Source of the DNA: an uncultured Verrucomicrobiota bacterium
GTDB taxonomy: Bacteria > Verrucomicrobiota > Verrucomicrobiia > Opitutales > Opitutaceae
DNA length: 64,000 bases
NCBI GenBank assembly: GCA_903904685.1
Contig: CAIVDS010000092.1
Span: 1 to 64,000, forward strand
Direction: 5' to 3'
Shown here: positions 53,568 through 62,733 of the stretch, one piece after another
How positions within the stretch are numbered: the stretch's first letter is position 1
Layout of the letters: each line of letters opens with the position of its first letter
Program-made: the position numbers and the translations under genes
The notes under the pieces: generated by a model
Told to the model about the DNA's origin: nothing
The model's input: the letters and a program-made list of their open reading frames with translations, nothing else
Database searches by the model: none

Positions 53568-54731
53568 TCAGACTTTCGCGAGCAGAGACTCTAGATCGAC
53601 GTGGGACGTGATCAGGTTTTTGATGATCGGGATTTTGTCGGTGTCCTGCGGTTGGGTCTTCACCGTCATGCGGTTGATCGTCGAGGTGACCGTGTAGCTT
53701 TCGCCTGCGGCGGCGATGACCGGGATGTCGGTTTGAGCGAGCAGTTCTGCGAGCTTGGGATGCGGTTGGATATCGTTGGTAAGAATCAGCCCCGCGATGG
53801 TGCTGCCGCCGGAGAGGCGCGCACTGGAAACCGCCGCTAAAATGATGTCATCGCGGTCTCCCGGCGTGATGATGAGCGTGCCGGGCGTAAGGTAATCGAC
53901 GATCCCTTTGGCGGTCATCGCGCCGACGATGACGCGGTGCACGCGCTGCTGGGCGCCACCCTTGCGCCCATTGAGCCACTGGCCGTTGATGTCCTCGGCG
54001 ATCTGGGTGAGGTTGGGTGCGGAAAGCATTTTCTCAACGGGCAACACCCCGAGTAATGGCACGCCGAGGCGTTGAAGCCCTAGGCCGGCGTATTCGCGGA
54101 CCGTGTCCATCTTGTCTCGTTCGACCTTGTTGAGGATTGCGCCGATGACCTCGACCCCGGCTTTGTCGAAAAGGGCTTTGTTGAGGGCGATCTCGTCGAT
54201 GGGGCGACCGATGCCGCCGGGGCACACGAGGATGACGGGGGCCTTGAGGAGTTTGGCGACGCTGGAGTTGGAGAGATCGAAGACGGAGCCTACTCCGGCA
54301 TGTCCGGTGCCCTCGATCAACGTGAAATCTTTTTCCCAGGAAACGCGGTCGAAGGCGCGGCAGATCTTGTCCTTCAATTCGGGGAGGAGCTGGCCGGGGT
54401 TCTTGAGATAGCGCCGGGTGAAGGTGGCGTCGATCGTCACAGGGCTCATGCTCTCGATGGGCACGCGGACGTTATAAATGGTATCAAGAAGGAAGGAGTC
54501 CTCGTCCACCTGCAGGCCCTGCACTTGGACGAAGCGCTGTCCCACCGGTTTGATAAAACCCACACGCGGATAAAGCGACTGGAGTGCGGCAAAGAGACCG
54601 AGGCAAGCGGTCGTCTTCCCGTCGTTCATGCGGGTGGCGGCGACGAAAAGGCGCTTCGTCACCTTGTTGGTCGGTGTTCCGAGCAGGGGCAGGGATGGCA
54701 GGAGAAAAGGATTCGTCGACGATGAGGCCAT
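53568..54731 (-). CDS. BioD-like P-loop / DRTGG protein, N-terminal part of long-form Pta (387 aa)
   Basis: The N-terminus has a P-loop-type segment RLFVAATRMNDGKTTACLGL, then HAGVGSVFDLSNSSVAKLL and APVILVCPGGIGRPIDEIALNK, which match the BioD-like domain of long phosphotransacetylases. After about residue 225 comes a DRTGG domain (VGAMTAKGIVDYLTPGTLIITPGDRDDIILA). In E. coli Pta these two domains precede the catalytic domain in one chain and regulate it. Here they are alone, and the catalytic enzyme is the next gene upstream (65 bases). The protein therefore probably senses a metabolite and controls the neighbouring Pta; direct evidence is lacking. Confidence 0.87.
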   Translation of the reverse strand: MASSSTNPFLLPSLPLLGTPTNKVTKRLFVAATRMNDGKTTACLGLFAALQSLYPRVGFIKPVGQRFVQVQGLQVDEDSFLLDTIYNVRVPIESMSPVTIDATFTRRYLKNPGQLLPELKDKICRAFDRVSWEKDFTLIEGTGHAGVGSVFDLSNSSVAKLLKAPVILVCPGGIGRPIDEIALNKALFDKAGVEVIGAILNKVERDKMDTVREYAGLGLQRLGVPLLGVLPVEKMLSAPNLTQIAEDINGQWLNGRKGGAQQRVHRVIVGAMTAKGIVDYLTPGTLIITPGDRDDIILAAVSSARLSGGSTIAGLILTNDIQPHPKLAELLAQTDIPVIAAAGESYTVTSTINRMTVKTQPQDTDKIPIIKNLITSHVDLESLLAKV

Positions 54732-54796
54732 GGTTGCGAGATTGTGACGTTGCTCGAAAAGCGATGTTGGACGGCGGGAAAACCGCCCGGCTGAAA

Positions 54797-55828
54797 TCAG
54801 GTGATCCCGTAGAGCAGTCGGCGGTCGATGGCCTGGCAGCCGACGATGGCGGCCGCGCCGAAGACGTCGTGGGCGCTCGCTCCGCGGCTGATCTCGGCGG
54901 CGGGCCTGGAGAGGCCAGTAAGAATTTGGCCGTAGGCATTGGCACCGGCAAGATGATGCACCAGCTTGAAGGCGATGTTGCCCGAGTTCAGGTCGGGGAA
55001 CACGAGAACGTTGGCCTTGCCGGTGACGGAACTGGTCACTCCTTTGGTCGCAGCCACGGCGGCGTCGAGGGCGGCGTCAACCTGGAGTTCGCCGTCGATC
55101 TCCAACTCAAGGCCGGCCGCCCTAGCCTTGGCGCGGGCGAGCTCGGTGGCCTGCCGGACTTTGACCAAGGAGGGATGGTTGGATGCGCTTTTGGAGGCGT
55201 AGCTGAGCATGGCCACGCGGGGAGTTTCTCCGGTGAGGTGCCGGGCGATCATCGCAGTCGAGATGGCGATGTCGCCGAGTTGCTCGGCGGTGGGGTCGGG
55301 GATGACGCCGCAATCCGCCAAAAAAAGCGAACCGTCGCTGCCGACTTTTTTCTCGTCGAAATCGAGCACCATCAGGGAGGAGGCGGTTTCAACATGCGGG
55401 AGACGTGGCACGATCTGGAAAATCGGGCGCAGGGCGCTGGATGCACTGGAGGTGGCGCCGGAGATAAGCGCGTCGGCCTGGCCGGCGACGAGCATCAAGG
55501 TGGCGAAATAGTTGACGTTTTTCACGGCATCGCGGGCCTCGGCGAGCTTCAGGCCCTTGATGCGGCGGATCTGTTCGAGATGCGTGACGAACGCTTCAAA
55601 GTCTTCGCTACGCTCCGGTTCGATGATTCGCATCCCTTGGAGATTGATGTCCAGTTTGGCGGCGGCGTCCTTGATGGCGACGCGGTCGCCGAGGAGAATC
55701 GGGACGCCCATGCGGCGCGTGACCCACTGACGGGCAGCCTGCAGGATGCGAGGATCGCCGCCTTCGGGGAAAACGATGCGCTTGGGGTGCCGCTGCAGTT
55801 TTTCAATGAGCTTGGAAACGATAGGCAT
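54797..55828 (-). CDS. pta: Phosphate acetyltransferase, catalytic short form (343 aa)
   Basis: A PTA_PTB-family enzyme spanning the whole protein. Signature segments are RIVFPEGGDPRILQAARQ, ADALISGATSSASSALRP, LFLADCGVIPDPTAEQLGDI and VAMLSYASKSASNHPSLVKVRQ, plus VLVFPDLNSGNIAFKLVHHLAGANAYG near the end. It converts acetyl-CoA and phosphate to acetyl phosphate in acetate overflow and recovery. The usual partner ackA is not in the window. It is divergent from murJ over about 100 bases and is probably transcribed with the downstream BioD-like/DRTGG gene. Confidence 0.94.
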   Translation of the reverse strand: MPIVSKLIEKLQRHPKRIVFPEGGDPRILQAARQWVTRRMGVPILLGDRVAIKDAAAKLDINLQGMRIIEPERSEDFEAFVTHLEQIRRIKGLKLAEARDAVKNVNYFATLMLVAGQADALISGATSSASSALRPIFQIVPRLPHVETASSLMVLDFDEKKVGSDGSLFLADCGVIPDPTAEQLGDIAISTAMIARHLTGETPRVAMLSYASKSASNHPSLVKVRQATELARAKARAAGLELEIDGELQVDAALDAAVAATKGVTSSVTGKANVLVFPDLNSGNIAFKLVHHLAGANAYGQILTGLSRPAAEISRGASAHDVFGAAAIVGCQAIDRRLLYGIT

Positions 55829-55926
55829 AAGATTGGTGAACGGTGTCGTTTCACTTAAGCAGCGTCAATGCCGGTTCAAGGTAAAGAACTTGCTAAGACG
55901 GGCATCCGCTCCGAGAAACGGCGCGC

Positions 55927-57501
55927 GTGCCCAAGAAGCTTAGGAACATAGGAATCATCTCACTGCTCACGATTATTTCGCGGGTTCTCGGGCTCGTGCG
56001 CGATCAGTTGAGCGCGGCGATTTTTGGCACGAGTATGTTCAACGACGCCTTCGTGACGGCGTTCAGCCTGCCCAATCTTTTTCGGCGACTTCTGGGGGAA
56101 GGTGCGTTGACGGCGACCTTCGTGCCTATGTTGCAGGAGGAGTTGCACGAGAATGGGAATTCGGGCGCATTTGACCTGCTAAACAAAGTGGTGAGCAAGC
56201 TTCTGCTGGCGACCGGAGTACTCGTCTCGCTTGCGATGATCATTTTCAGTGAGGCTCGTCTGGTCACCGGATTGGATGAGCGTTGGTATTTGGCGGCGGA
56301 CTTGACCGTCCTGCTTTTCCCCTATCTCGCATTTGTCTGCGTGGCGGCGGCGCTCAATGCCACGCTCAATGTGCTTCAGCGTTTCACCGAGCCGGCGCTG
56401 TCGCCGATCTGGCTCAACCTTGCGATGATCCTGTCGCTCGGCGGCGCGGGTCTGCACTTTGCTCACACTCCGATGGGGGAGATTCGCTGGCTGTGCGTGG
56501 GCGTGCTGGTGGGCGGTTTTTTCCAGATGATCGTGCCTGCCGTGGTGCTGGTCCGTGCGGGCTGGCGTCCGAGCTTCGATCTCGCGCCGTCGCTGCGCGT
56601 GCAAGAGATTATCGCGCTGATGGTGCCGGGCTTGTTCGGCACGGCGATTTATCAGATCAACATCCTTGTCTCCCGGTTTCTGGCGTTTTCACTCACTGTG
56701 TCGGCTGCGACGATGATGTTTTACGCCAATCGCCTGATGGAGCTGCCCATCGGTGTGTTCGCCATCGCGGTCTCCACCGTCGTGTATCCGCTCATCGCGA
56801 AGCACGCAGTCCAGGGGAGATTTGCGGAAATGGCAGACGATTATCGGAAGGGCATCCGGTTGATTCTTATCATCAACGTGCCTGCAGCAGTGGGTCTGGC
56901 GCTGCTGAGCGAACCGATCGTGCGGCTGCTGTTTGAGCGCGGCCAGTTCAGCGCGATGGACACCCGTATGATGGCACCGCTGTTGGCGTTATTTGCGGTA
57001 GGCATGCCGTTTTTCTCGGTGGTAAATCTGACGGTGCGGGCGTTTTACGCGGTGAAAGACACCACGACGCCCGTGCGCATCGCACTGGTCGATTTTGTGG
57101 TGAACGTGGCTTTGAGTCTGATTTTGCGCGAATGGCTGGGAGTTGTTGGGCTGGTGCTGGCCAGCACGACGGCGATCATCGTGCAGATGGTGCTTTTGCA
57201 ACGCGCCTTGGCGCGGCGACTTTCAGGGATGACACTCGCGCCGCTCTGGCCGAGTGTTGGTAAGATCCTGCTTGCTTCGCTGGTGATGGGCCTGGTTGTA
57301 GCGGTGGGGTGGCGATGGATGCGCACGATGGATGCGGTGATTCATATCACCCGGTTCACCGTGCATTCATCCGACTTGGTTGCCTCGTTTGGTCTGATTC
57401 CGCTCGGCATGCTGGCGTATGCGCTTGTGCTTTGGCTGCTACGCATCGAGGGGTGGGATGAATTGCTGGCCATCTTGCGTCGGCGCCGGAATTCGGCATG
57501 A
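55927..57501 (+). CDS. murJ: Lipid II flippase MurJ (524 aa)
   Basis: A MOP-superfamily membrane protein with about 14 helices. Typical MurJ segments are SRVLGLVRDQLSAAIFG and DAFVTAFSLPNLFRRLLGEGALTATFVP at the N-terminus, and NILVSRFLAFSLTVSAATMMF in the middle. ELPIGVFAIAVSTVVYPLIAKHA and VGLALLSEPIVRLLFERGQF are the other conserved pieces. It moves lipid II across the inner membrane for peptidoglycan synthesis. The start is GTG at 55927 with a weak ribosome-binding site. A BASS-type transporter gene follows after 19 bases, so the two may share a transcript. Confidence 0.95.
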   Translation: MPKKLRNIGIISLLTIISRVLGLVRDQLSAAIFGTSMFNDAFVTAFSLPNLFRRLLGEGALTATFVPMLQEELHENGNSGAFDLLNKVVSKLLLATGVLVSLAMIIFSEARLVTGLDERWYLAADLTVLLFPYLAFVCVAAALNATLNVLQRFTEPALSPIWLNLAMILSLGGAGLHFAHTPMGEIRWLCVGVLVGGFFQMIVPAVVLVRAGWRPSFDLAPSLRVQEIIALMVPGLFGTAIYQINILVSRFLAFSLTVSAATMMFYANRLMELPIGVFAIAVSTVVYPLIAKHAVQGRFAEMADDYRKGIRLILIINVPAAVGLALLSEPIVRLLFERGQFSAMDTRMMAPLLALFAVGMPFFSVVNLTVRAFYAVKDTTTPVRIALVDFVVNVALSLILREWLGVVGLVLASTTAIIVQMVLLQRALARRLSGMTLAPLWPSVGKILLASLVMGLVVAVGWRWMRTMDAVIHITRFTVHSSDLVASFGLIPLGMLAYALVLWLLRIEGWDELLAILRRRRNSA

Positions 57502-57520
57502 GTCCTGACGCGTTTTCCCG

Positions 57521-58501
57521 ATGAAGGTGAAATTCGACTGGTTTCCGGTAGGCATGATCGTGGCGGCGGCGCTGGCCTGGACCTTTCCTCATGCCGGTGC
57601 TCGCGGCGGCTGGATGCATCCGGAGCTGCTGAACAAGTCGGGCGTGGCGTTGATTTTTTTCCTGAACGGCATGGCGCTTTCATTCGCGGCATTGAAGGCG
57701 GGCACTTTGCGCTGGCCGCTGCATCTTGTGGTACAGGCGAGCACGTTTTTGCTTTTCCCGCTTATAGGCCTCGGTTTGCTCCGGATCGCAGGTGCGTCGA
57801 TTTCTCCCGAACTGCACCTCGGGTTTTTCTATCTGTGTGCGCTGCCATCGACCGTGTCGTCGTCGGTGGCGATGACGGCGGCGGCGCGCGGCAATGTGCC
57901 CGCTGCGGTTTTCAACGCCACGCTTTCGAGTCTGCTGGGCGTTTTTTTGACGCCGCTGTGGATCAGCTGGATTCTTAGAATCGGTGGTCATGAAACTCAG
58001 TTGGGCAAGGTGATCATCGACCTGATGACGTGGCTTATCCTGCCGCTGATCTTGGGCCAGATCAGCCGGCCATGGCTGGCCGAGTGGGCGACGCGGAATA
58101 AGAAATTCATCCACGTTGTCGATCGCGGCACGATTTTGCTGATCATCTATACGTCGTTTTGTGACTCCATCGTTCGCGGAGTCTGGTCGGGGAAGGGCGC
58201 GAGCACGGTCATCACGGCGGTGATCGGTTCCATCGTGCTATTTTGGTTGGTTTTTATCATCGTCGAGACGGTCATCAAATTTCTTGAATTTAACACCGAG
58301 GATCGTATCGCGGCGGTTTTCTGCGGGTCGAAGAAGACCATCGCTTCCGGTGTGCCCATGGCCCAGCTCATCTTTGGAACGGACCCACGCATCGGCCTCA
58401 TTCTGCTGCCGCTGATGATTTATCACCCCATGCAACTGCTAATCTGCGGCGTGCTGGCCGGGCGCTGGGCGAAACGTTCAAGGGGGGAGTCGCAGACCTG
58501 A
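57521..58501 (+). CDS. Bile acid:sodium symporter-like transporter, SBF-like family (326 aa)
   Basis: About ten hydrophobic segments. The fold's hallmark is visible in FFYLCALPSTVSSSVAMTAAARGN followed by FNATLSSLLGVFLTPLWISW, and in FCGSKKTIASGVPMAQLIFG of the second half. This is the SBF-like subgroup related to YfeH/Rch1, distinct from the BASS protein at 36210. The substrate is unknown; family members transport organic anions with sodium, and the eukaryotic relative influences calcium entry. It sits 19 bases behind murJ. Confidence 0.87.
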   Translation: MKVKFDWFPVGMIVAAALAWTFPHAGARGGWMHPELLNKSGVALIFFLNGMALSFAALKAGTLRWPLHLVVQASTFLLFPLIGLGLLRIAGASISPELHLGFFYLCALPSTVSSSVAMTAAARGNVPAAVFNATLSSLLGVFLTPLWISWILRIGGHETQLGKVIIDLMTWLILPLILGQISRPWLAEWATRNKKFIHVVDRGTILLIIYTSFCDSIVRGVWSGKGASTVITAVIGSIVLFWLVFIIVETVIKFLEFNTEDRIAAVFCGSKKTIASGVPMAQLIFGTDPRIGLILLPLMIYHPMQLLICGVLAGRWAKRSRGESQT

Positions 58502-58714
58502 TTGCGGGAGCAATGGCGGGATTCATGGATGCGGATGGTGATTTTTGGCAACTCGCGCTTGATATTTATCTTTGGTGAACAGGTTTCCCTGTAATGGGAC
58601 GAACCAGCAATGCGAACGAATGTTTGAGTCGGCGGGCGAAGGTAAAAAAAGGAAGGGTTTATTATTTCTCAGAGGTCGGCTTGAACTGATTTTAAGGTCA
58701 ATTAAACTCGTGGC

Positions 58715-59782
58715 ATGTCGTTCCTGTCTTTGCCGCTCCAAGTCGGTGCATTCTTTTTTTCCAACCGTGTTGTCATGGCTCCGCTCACGCGTTGCCGATC
58801 CAGCGCTGGCCGCGTGCCCAACGCACTCATGGCCGAATATTACGCCCAGCGCTCCGGTGCGGGCCTTATTCTGAGCGAAGCAACCGCCGTCGATCCCATG
58901 GGTGTTGGCTATCCGGATACGCCTGGGATATGGTCGCGCGAGCAAATAGAGGGATGGAAGCTTGTCACACGGGCAGTGCATCAAGCCGGTGGGCTCATTT
59001 TGTTGCAACTATGGCATGTCGGGCGCATCTCGCACTCCAGTTATCTCAATGGTCTTGCCCCGGTAGCTCCAAGCGCGATAGCGGCACCCGGTCATGTCAG
59101 TCTCATTCGTCCTCATCAGGCTTATCCTGTGCCGCGTGCTCTGGATCGTTCGGAAATTCCAAACGTGATCGCGGCCTATAGGCGTGGCGCCCAGTTTGCA
59201 CATGATGCAGGATTTGATGGTGTTGAGGTTCACGGGGCTAATGGCTACCTTCTCGACCAGTTTTTGCAGGATGGCACCAATCGGCGCATCGACGATTACG
59301 GCGGCTCCATCGAGAATCGCGCCCGCTTGATGCTCGAAGTAATCGATGCGGCTGTTGGTGTATGGGGGGCTGATCGAGTAGGTCTTCATCTCGCACCACG
59401 CGGTGATTCACATGGTATTACCGATTCTGATCCTGCCAAGACATTCGGGTATGTCGCCGCCGAGGCTGGCCGCCGGAAAATCGCATTTTTGTGCGTACGT
59501 GAATCGCTGCACGGCGCCAAGCCATGTATCGGTCCAGCCCTCAAACGGGCTTTTGGCGGCGTTTATATCGCCAATGAGGCTTTTACCGTTGAGCAGGCCG
59601 AGCAAGTGATCGGCGCCGGCGAGGCTGACGCAGTCGCTTGGGGTAAGCTCTTCATCGCCAACCCTGATCTGCCCGAGCGTCTCCGCCGCAAGGCTCCGCT
59701 CAATTCTCCGGATAGCGTCACATTCTACGGTGGCACTGCTCATGGCTATACGGATTATCCGTTTCTGCCTTTCGGCGTCTGA
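58715..59782 (+). CDS. Old Yellow Enzyme-family alkene reductase (355 aa)
   Basis: A full-length OYE TIM-barrel. FMN and substrate features are visible: NRVVMAPLTRCRS (Thr near the flavin N5), LILLQLWHVGRISHS, VEVHGANGYLLDQFLQDGTN with the HxxN pair that binds the substrate carbonyl and the Tyr donor, RRIDDYGGSIENRARLMLEV, and VAWGKLFIANPDLPERLR. Such flavoproteins reduce activated C=C bonds with NADPH. The gene is flanked by gaps of 213 and 11 bases and is not in an obvious operon. Its flanks are richer in A+T than the window average. Confidence 0.94.
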   Translation: MSFLSLPLQVGAFFFSNRVVMAPLTRCRSSAGRVPNALMAEYYAQRSGAGLILSEATAVDPMGVGYPDTPGIWSREQIEGWKLVTRAVHQAGGLILLQLWHVGRISHSSYLNGLAPVAPSAIAAPGHVSLIRPHQAYPVPRALDRSEIPNVIAAYRRGAQFAHDAGFDGVEVHGANGYLLDQFLQDGTNRRIDDYGGSIENRARLMLEVIDAAVGVWGADRVGLHLAPRGDSHGITDSDPAKTFGYVAAEAGRRKIAFLCVRESLHGAKPCIGPALKRAFGGVYIANEAFTVEQAEQVIGAGEADAVAWGKLFIANPDLPERLRRKAPLNSPDSVTFYGGTAHGYTDYPFLPFGV

Positions 59783-59793
59783 GATGGTAGTAT

Positions 59794-60375
59794 TTACCCA
59801 GTGAAAACAGCCGCTCGTTCGCTGGCGGTGAGTTCGCGCCATTTGCCCGGTGCGAGTTTGCCTAGCCAGAATCCGCCAATGCGCATGCGGATGAGCCGGA
59901 GGGTGGGATGGCCCACGGCTGCCGTCATGCGCCGGACCTGACGGTTTTTGCCTTCGACGAGTTCGAGCGCGATCCAGCCGTCTGGTACGGTTTTCCTGAA
60001 ACGAACCGGCGGATTGCGCGCAGGGAAATGAGGGAAGGGATCGAGAGCGCGGGCCCTGCAGGGCAGGGTGGTATGAGCGCCGATTTTGACGCCACGCTCC
60101 AGTCGGGTAAGCGTGGCGGCAGTCGGGATGCGCTCAACTTGAGCCCAATATTCGCGATGATGGGCGTGGCTGGGGTCGAGCAGTTGATGGTTGAGCCCGG
60201 CTTCGTCGCTCAGCAGAAGCAGGCCTTCGGAATCGGCGTCGAGCCGGCCGAGTGGATAGACATTTGCCGGCAGGCCAAACTCCGCCAAGGTTTTCCATGG
60301 CGAACCTGGTTCGGGCGTAAATTGCGAGAGCACACCGTAGGGTTTGTGAAAGGCAAGTAGCACGTCTTTATCCAA
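59794..60375 (-). CDS. 23S rRNA pseudouridine synthase, RsuA/RluE group (193 aa)
   Basis: Short RsuA-type synthase with no S4 domain. The catalytic motif is YPLGRLDADSEGLLLLSDEAGLNH (catalytic Asp in GRLDADSEG). LLAFHKPYGVLSQF opens the fold and LVEGKNRQVRRMTAAVGHPTLRLIRM closes it. Length and absence of S4 fit RluE (U2457 in 23S rRNA) better than RsuA or RluB. It is convergent with the Old Yellow Enzyme gene and divergent from an MDR gene. Confidence 0.92.
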   Translation of the reverse strand: MDKDVLLAFHKPYGVLSQFTPEPGSPWKTLAEFGLPANVYPLGRLDADSEGLLLLSDEAGLNHQLLDPSHAHHREYWAQVERIPTAATLTRLERGVKIGAHTTLPCRARALDPFPHFPARNPPVRFRKTVPDGWIALELVEGKNRQVRRMTAAVGHPTLRLIRMRIGGFWLGKLAPGKWRELTASERAAVFTG

Positions 60376-60453
60376 CCATCATCAGGGCAACACGGAAGTA
60401 AGGAAACACGGATTTTTTTCGCACTTCGATGTTTCTTTGCTAATGTTTCACGC

Positions 60454-61446
60454 ATGAAAGCCATCCAGTTTAACGCCATCAATGCACTTGCTGTCGAGGA
60501 GATCCCCACGCCTCAGGTCGTGCGGGGTGAGGCGCTCGTGCGGGTAAAGGCGGCCGCCTTGAATCACCGCGATGTGTGGATCAAACTTGGGCAATACGCG
60601 GGGCTCAAGTTTCCAGCCCGTCCCGGCTCCGACGGTGCCGGGGTGGTGGAGAGCATGGGGCCGGACGGGGATCCGCAATGGATCGGCCGCGAGGTAATCA
60701 TAAATCCGAGTTTTGGTTGGGGCAACAATCCACAGGTGCAGGGGGGGCACTTCACGATTCTCGGCATGCCGCGCGATGGCACGTTGGCGGAATTCATCGC
60801 GGTGCCGGTCTCCCAGCTTACGGTGAAGCCCGCTCATCTTTCGTGGGTCGAGGCGGCCGCTCTGCCCTTGGCTGGACTCACCGCGTATCGCGCCGTGTTC
60901 AACCGTGCCCAACTCAAGCCCGGTGAAAAAATCCTCATCAGTGGCATCGGGGGCGGCGTGGCGTTGTTTGCGTTGCAGTTTGCCGTTGCGCACGGTGCAG
61001 AGGTGCATGTCACGTCGAGTAGCGACGACAAAATTGCCCGTGCGGTTACGCTCGGAGCGAAGGGTGGGTTCAATTACACGCATCCGGGTTGGGCCAAGAC
61101 GGCGGGGCATGCCGGCCATTCCTTCAATGTCATCATCGACAGTGCGGGCGGCGAGGGGTTCGAGTCGCTGGTGGATTTGACCGCATCGGGAGGCCGGATC
61201 GTTTTTTTTGGAGCGACCCGAGGGGATCCTCCGGTGCTGCCCATGCGTAAGATCTTTTGGCGACAGATTTCCCTGCTTGGCACGACGATGGGAAGCCCGA
61301 CGGACTGGGCGGCGATGGTCGATTTTGTCGCGAGACACCGCATCACGCCGGTGGTGAGTGAAGTTTATCCTCTTGAGCAGGCCGCCAAGGCGTTTGCGCT
61401 GATGGAGGAGGGCGGACAGTTTGGAAAAATCGTGCTCACGATGTGA
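60454..61446 (+). CDS. Zinc-free MDR/quinone oxidoreductase-like dehydrogenase (330 aa)
   Basis: The N-terminal GroES-like fold includes ALNHRDVWIKLGQYAGLKFP and RPGSDGAGVVESMGP. The NADPH-binding domain has GEKILISGIGGGVALFALQFA with its glycine-rich turn, and ends EGGQFGKIVL. The catalytic Cys ligand of alcohol dehydrogenases is replaced by HRD, as in the quinone-oxidoreductase side of the MDR family. It probably reduces quinones or enones with NADPH. It is a single gene, divergent from the pseudouridine synthase and convergent with a VF530 gene 9 bases away. Confidence 0.9.
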   Translation: MKAIQFNAINALAVEEIPTPQVVRGEALVRVKAAALNHRDVWIKLGQYAGLKFPARPGSDGAGVVESMGPDGDPQWIGREVIINPSFGWGNNPQVQGGHFTILGMPRDGTLAEFIAVPVSQLTVKPAHLSWVEAAALPLAGLTAYRAVFNRAQLKPGEKILISGIGGGVALFALQFAVAHGAEVHVTSSSDDKIARAVTLGAKGGFNYTHPGWAKTAGHAGHSFNVIIDSAGGEGFESLVDLTASGGRIVFFGATRGDPPVLPMRKIFWRQISLLGTTMGSPTDWAAMVDFVARHRITPVVSEVYPLEQAAKAFALMEEGGQFGKIVLTM

Positions 61447-61455
61447 GCGGCGCGA

Positions 61456-61680
61456 TCAGGGTTCGTGCCGGCTTTGCAGGTAAAGCGATTCCACTTTTTT
61501 GCGAGCCCACGGGGTTTTGCGTAGAAACTGCAGACTGGATTTGACGCTGGGGTCGTGGTTGAAGCAGCGGATGTCAATCAGCCGTCCTAGCTCGAGCCAC
61601 CCGTATTGTTCGACCAGCCGAGTGACAATCATCTCCAGAGTAACGCCGTGCAGGGGGTTGTTGGCTTGGGGTTGGGTCAT
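61456..61680 (-). CDS. VF530-type small DNA-binding protein (74 aa)
   Basis: The whole protein matches the VF530/DUF2132 family: [39 protein letters not shown] and [20 protein letters not shown] are the conserved blocks in the expected order. The family is small, cytoplasmic and has a DNA-binding-like fold; its biological role is not established. It is convergent with the MDR gene (9-base gap). Confidence 0.9.
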   Translation of the reverse strand: MTQPQANNPLHGVTLEMIVTRLVEQYGWLELGRLIDIRCFNHDPSVKSSLQFLRKTPWARKKVESLYLQSRHEP

Positions 61681-61829
61681 GGCAAATACAATGAGGAAGG
61701 CACGGGGCTGAAAATCACCCGACTGCCTATGCGGGTCAAGACGGGTTGCCGCTCTTTTCAGTTGTCGAAAAACAGCGTGCCGTTGAGATTTGTCGCGCAG
61801 AGGTTGAGCAATTCTGATTCGTTTTTTCC

Positions 61830-62702
61830 ATGCATCCGCTGATCAAAAAACTTTTTCCCGGGCCGGTGGTCACCGACGGCGCATGGGGAACCCAACTCCA
61901 AGCCCAGGGCCTTCGCTCCGGAGAATGCCCCGACGTTTGGAATCTTACGCATTCCGAACGTGTCGAAGCCGTGGCGCGGGCCTACGTGGAGGCAGGCAGT
62001 GCGGTCATTTTGACCAACACCTTCGGCGCCTCGCGACTGCAGTTGAACAGTCACGGTTTCGCCGGCCAAACCGTGGCGATCAACCGGGCCGGCGTGGAGA
62101 TCTCACGTCGCGCCGCGGCCGGGCGGGCGCTTGTTTTCGCCTCGATCGGCCCGACGGGCAAGATGCTCGCCACCGAAGAAACCACCGAGGATGAGCTCCG
62201 CGCCGTCTTTGAGGAACAAACCACGGCTCTGGCTCAGGCGGGTGCGGACGCCCTGTTGCTGGAGACGTTCGCCGATCTCGACGAAGCGCGTGTCGCCATC
62301 GCCGCCGCCAAGCGAACAGGTCTGCCGGTGGTCGCGAGCTTTGTATTCGATTCTGGGGCCAACCGCGACCGCACCATGATGGGGGCGACCCCGGAGCAAG
62401 CCGCGGAGGTCGCCGCCGCCGCCGGTGCCGATGTCGTCGGAGCGAATTGTGGACGCGGCATCGAGGGATTCATCCCCATCTGCCAACGTCTGCGCATCGC
62501 CACCACCCTGCCGATCTGGATCAAGGCCAACGCGGGGCTCCCCGAAATCGTCGATGGTAAAACTGTCTATCGAACCAAGGAGGCGTTTTTTGCCGACAAA
62601 GCCGAAGAACTCATCGCCATCGGCGCCATGTTCATCGGCGGATGCTGCGGCACCAGTCCCTCCTTTATCGCCGCCGTCGCGAATAAAATCGGTCATCGCT
62701 GA
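61830..62702 (+). CDS. Homocysteine S-methyltransferase-domain protein (290 aa)
   Basis: This is the Hcy-binding domain alone, with [17 protein letters not shown] at the start, [17 protein letters not shown], and the zinc ligands in [12 protein letters not shown] and [15 protein letters not shown]. It has the size of the first module of cobalamin-dependent methionine synthase (MetH) or of a stand-alone homocysteine methyltransferase. No pterin- or cobalamin-binding domain follows in the same chain. The convergent neighbour is a corrinoid-reactivating ATPase, so I favour a split MetH-like system. A SAM- or SMM-dependent enzyme is possible. It starts with ATG at 61830 and ends 31 bases before the neighbour's stop. 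Confidence 0.87.
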   Translation: MHPLIKKLFPGPVVTDGAWGTQLQAQGLRSGECPDVWNLTHSERVEAVARAYVEAGSAVILTNTFGASRLQLNSHGFAGQTVAINRAGVEISRRAAAGRALVFASIGPTGKMLATEETTEDELRAVFEEQTTALAQAGADALLLETFADLDEARVAIAAAKRTGLPVVASFVFDSGANRDRTMMGATPEQAAEVAAAAGADVVGANCGRGIEGFIPICQRLRIATTLPIWIKANAGLPEIVDGKTVYRTKEAFFADKAEELIAIGAMFIGGCCGTSPSFIAAVANKIGHR

Positions 62703-62733
62703 ATCAGCGCGACCCGCAACAGGAGATGGAGCT

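Noticed and set aside
58681-58708. TTGAAC-16-TAAACT as a promoter for the Old Yellow Enzyme gene
   Set aside because: Only six bases separate the -10-like box from the ATG, and the -10 match is weak.
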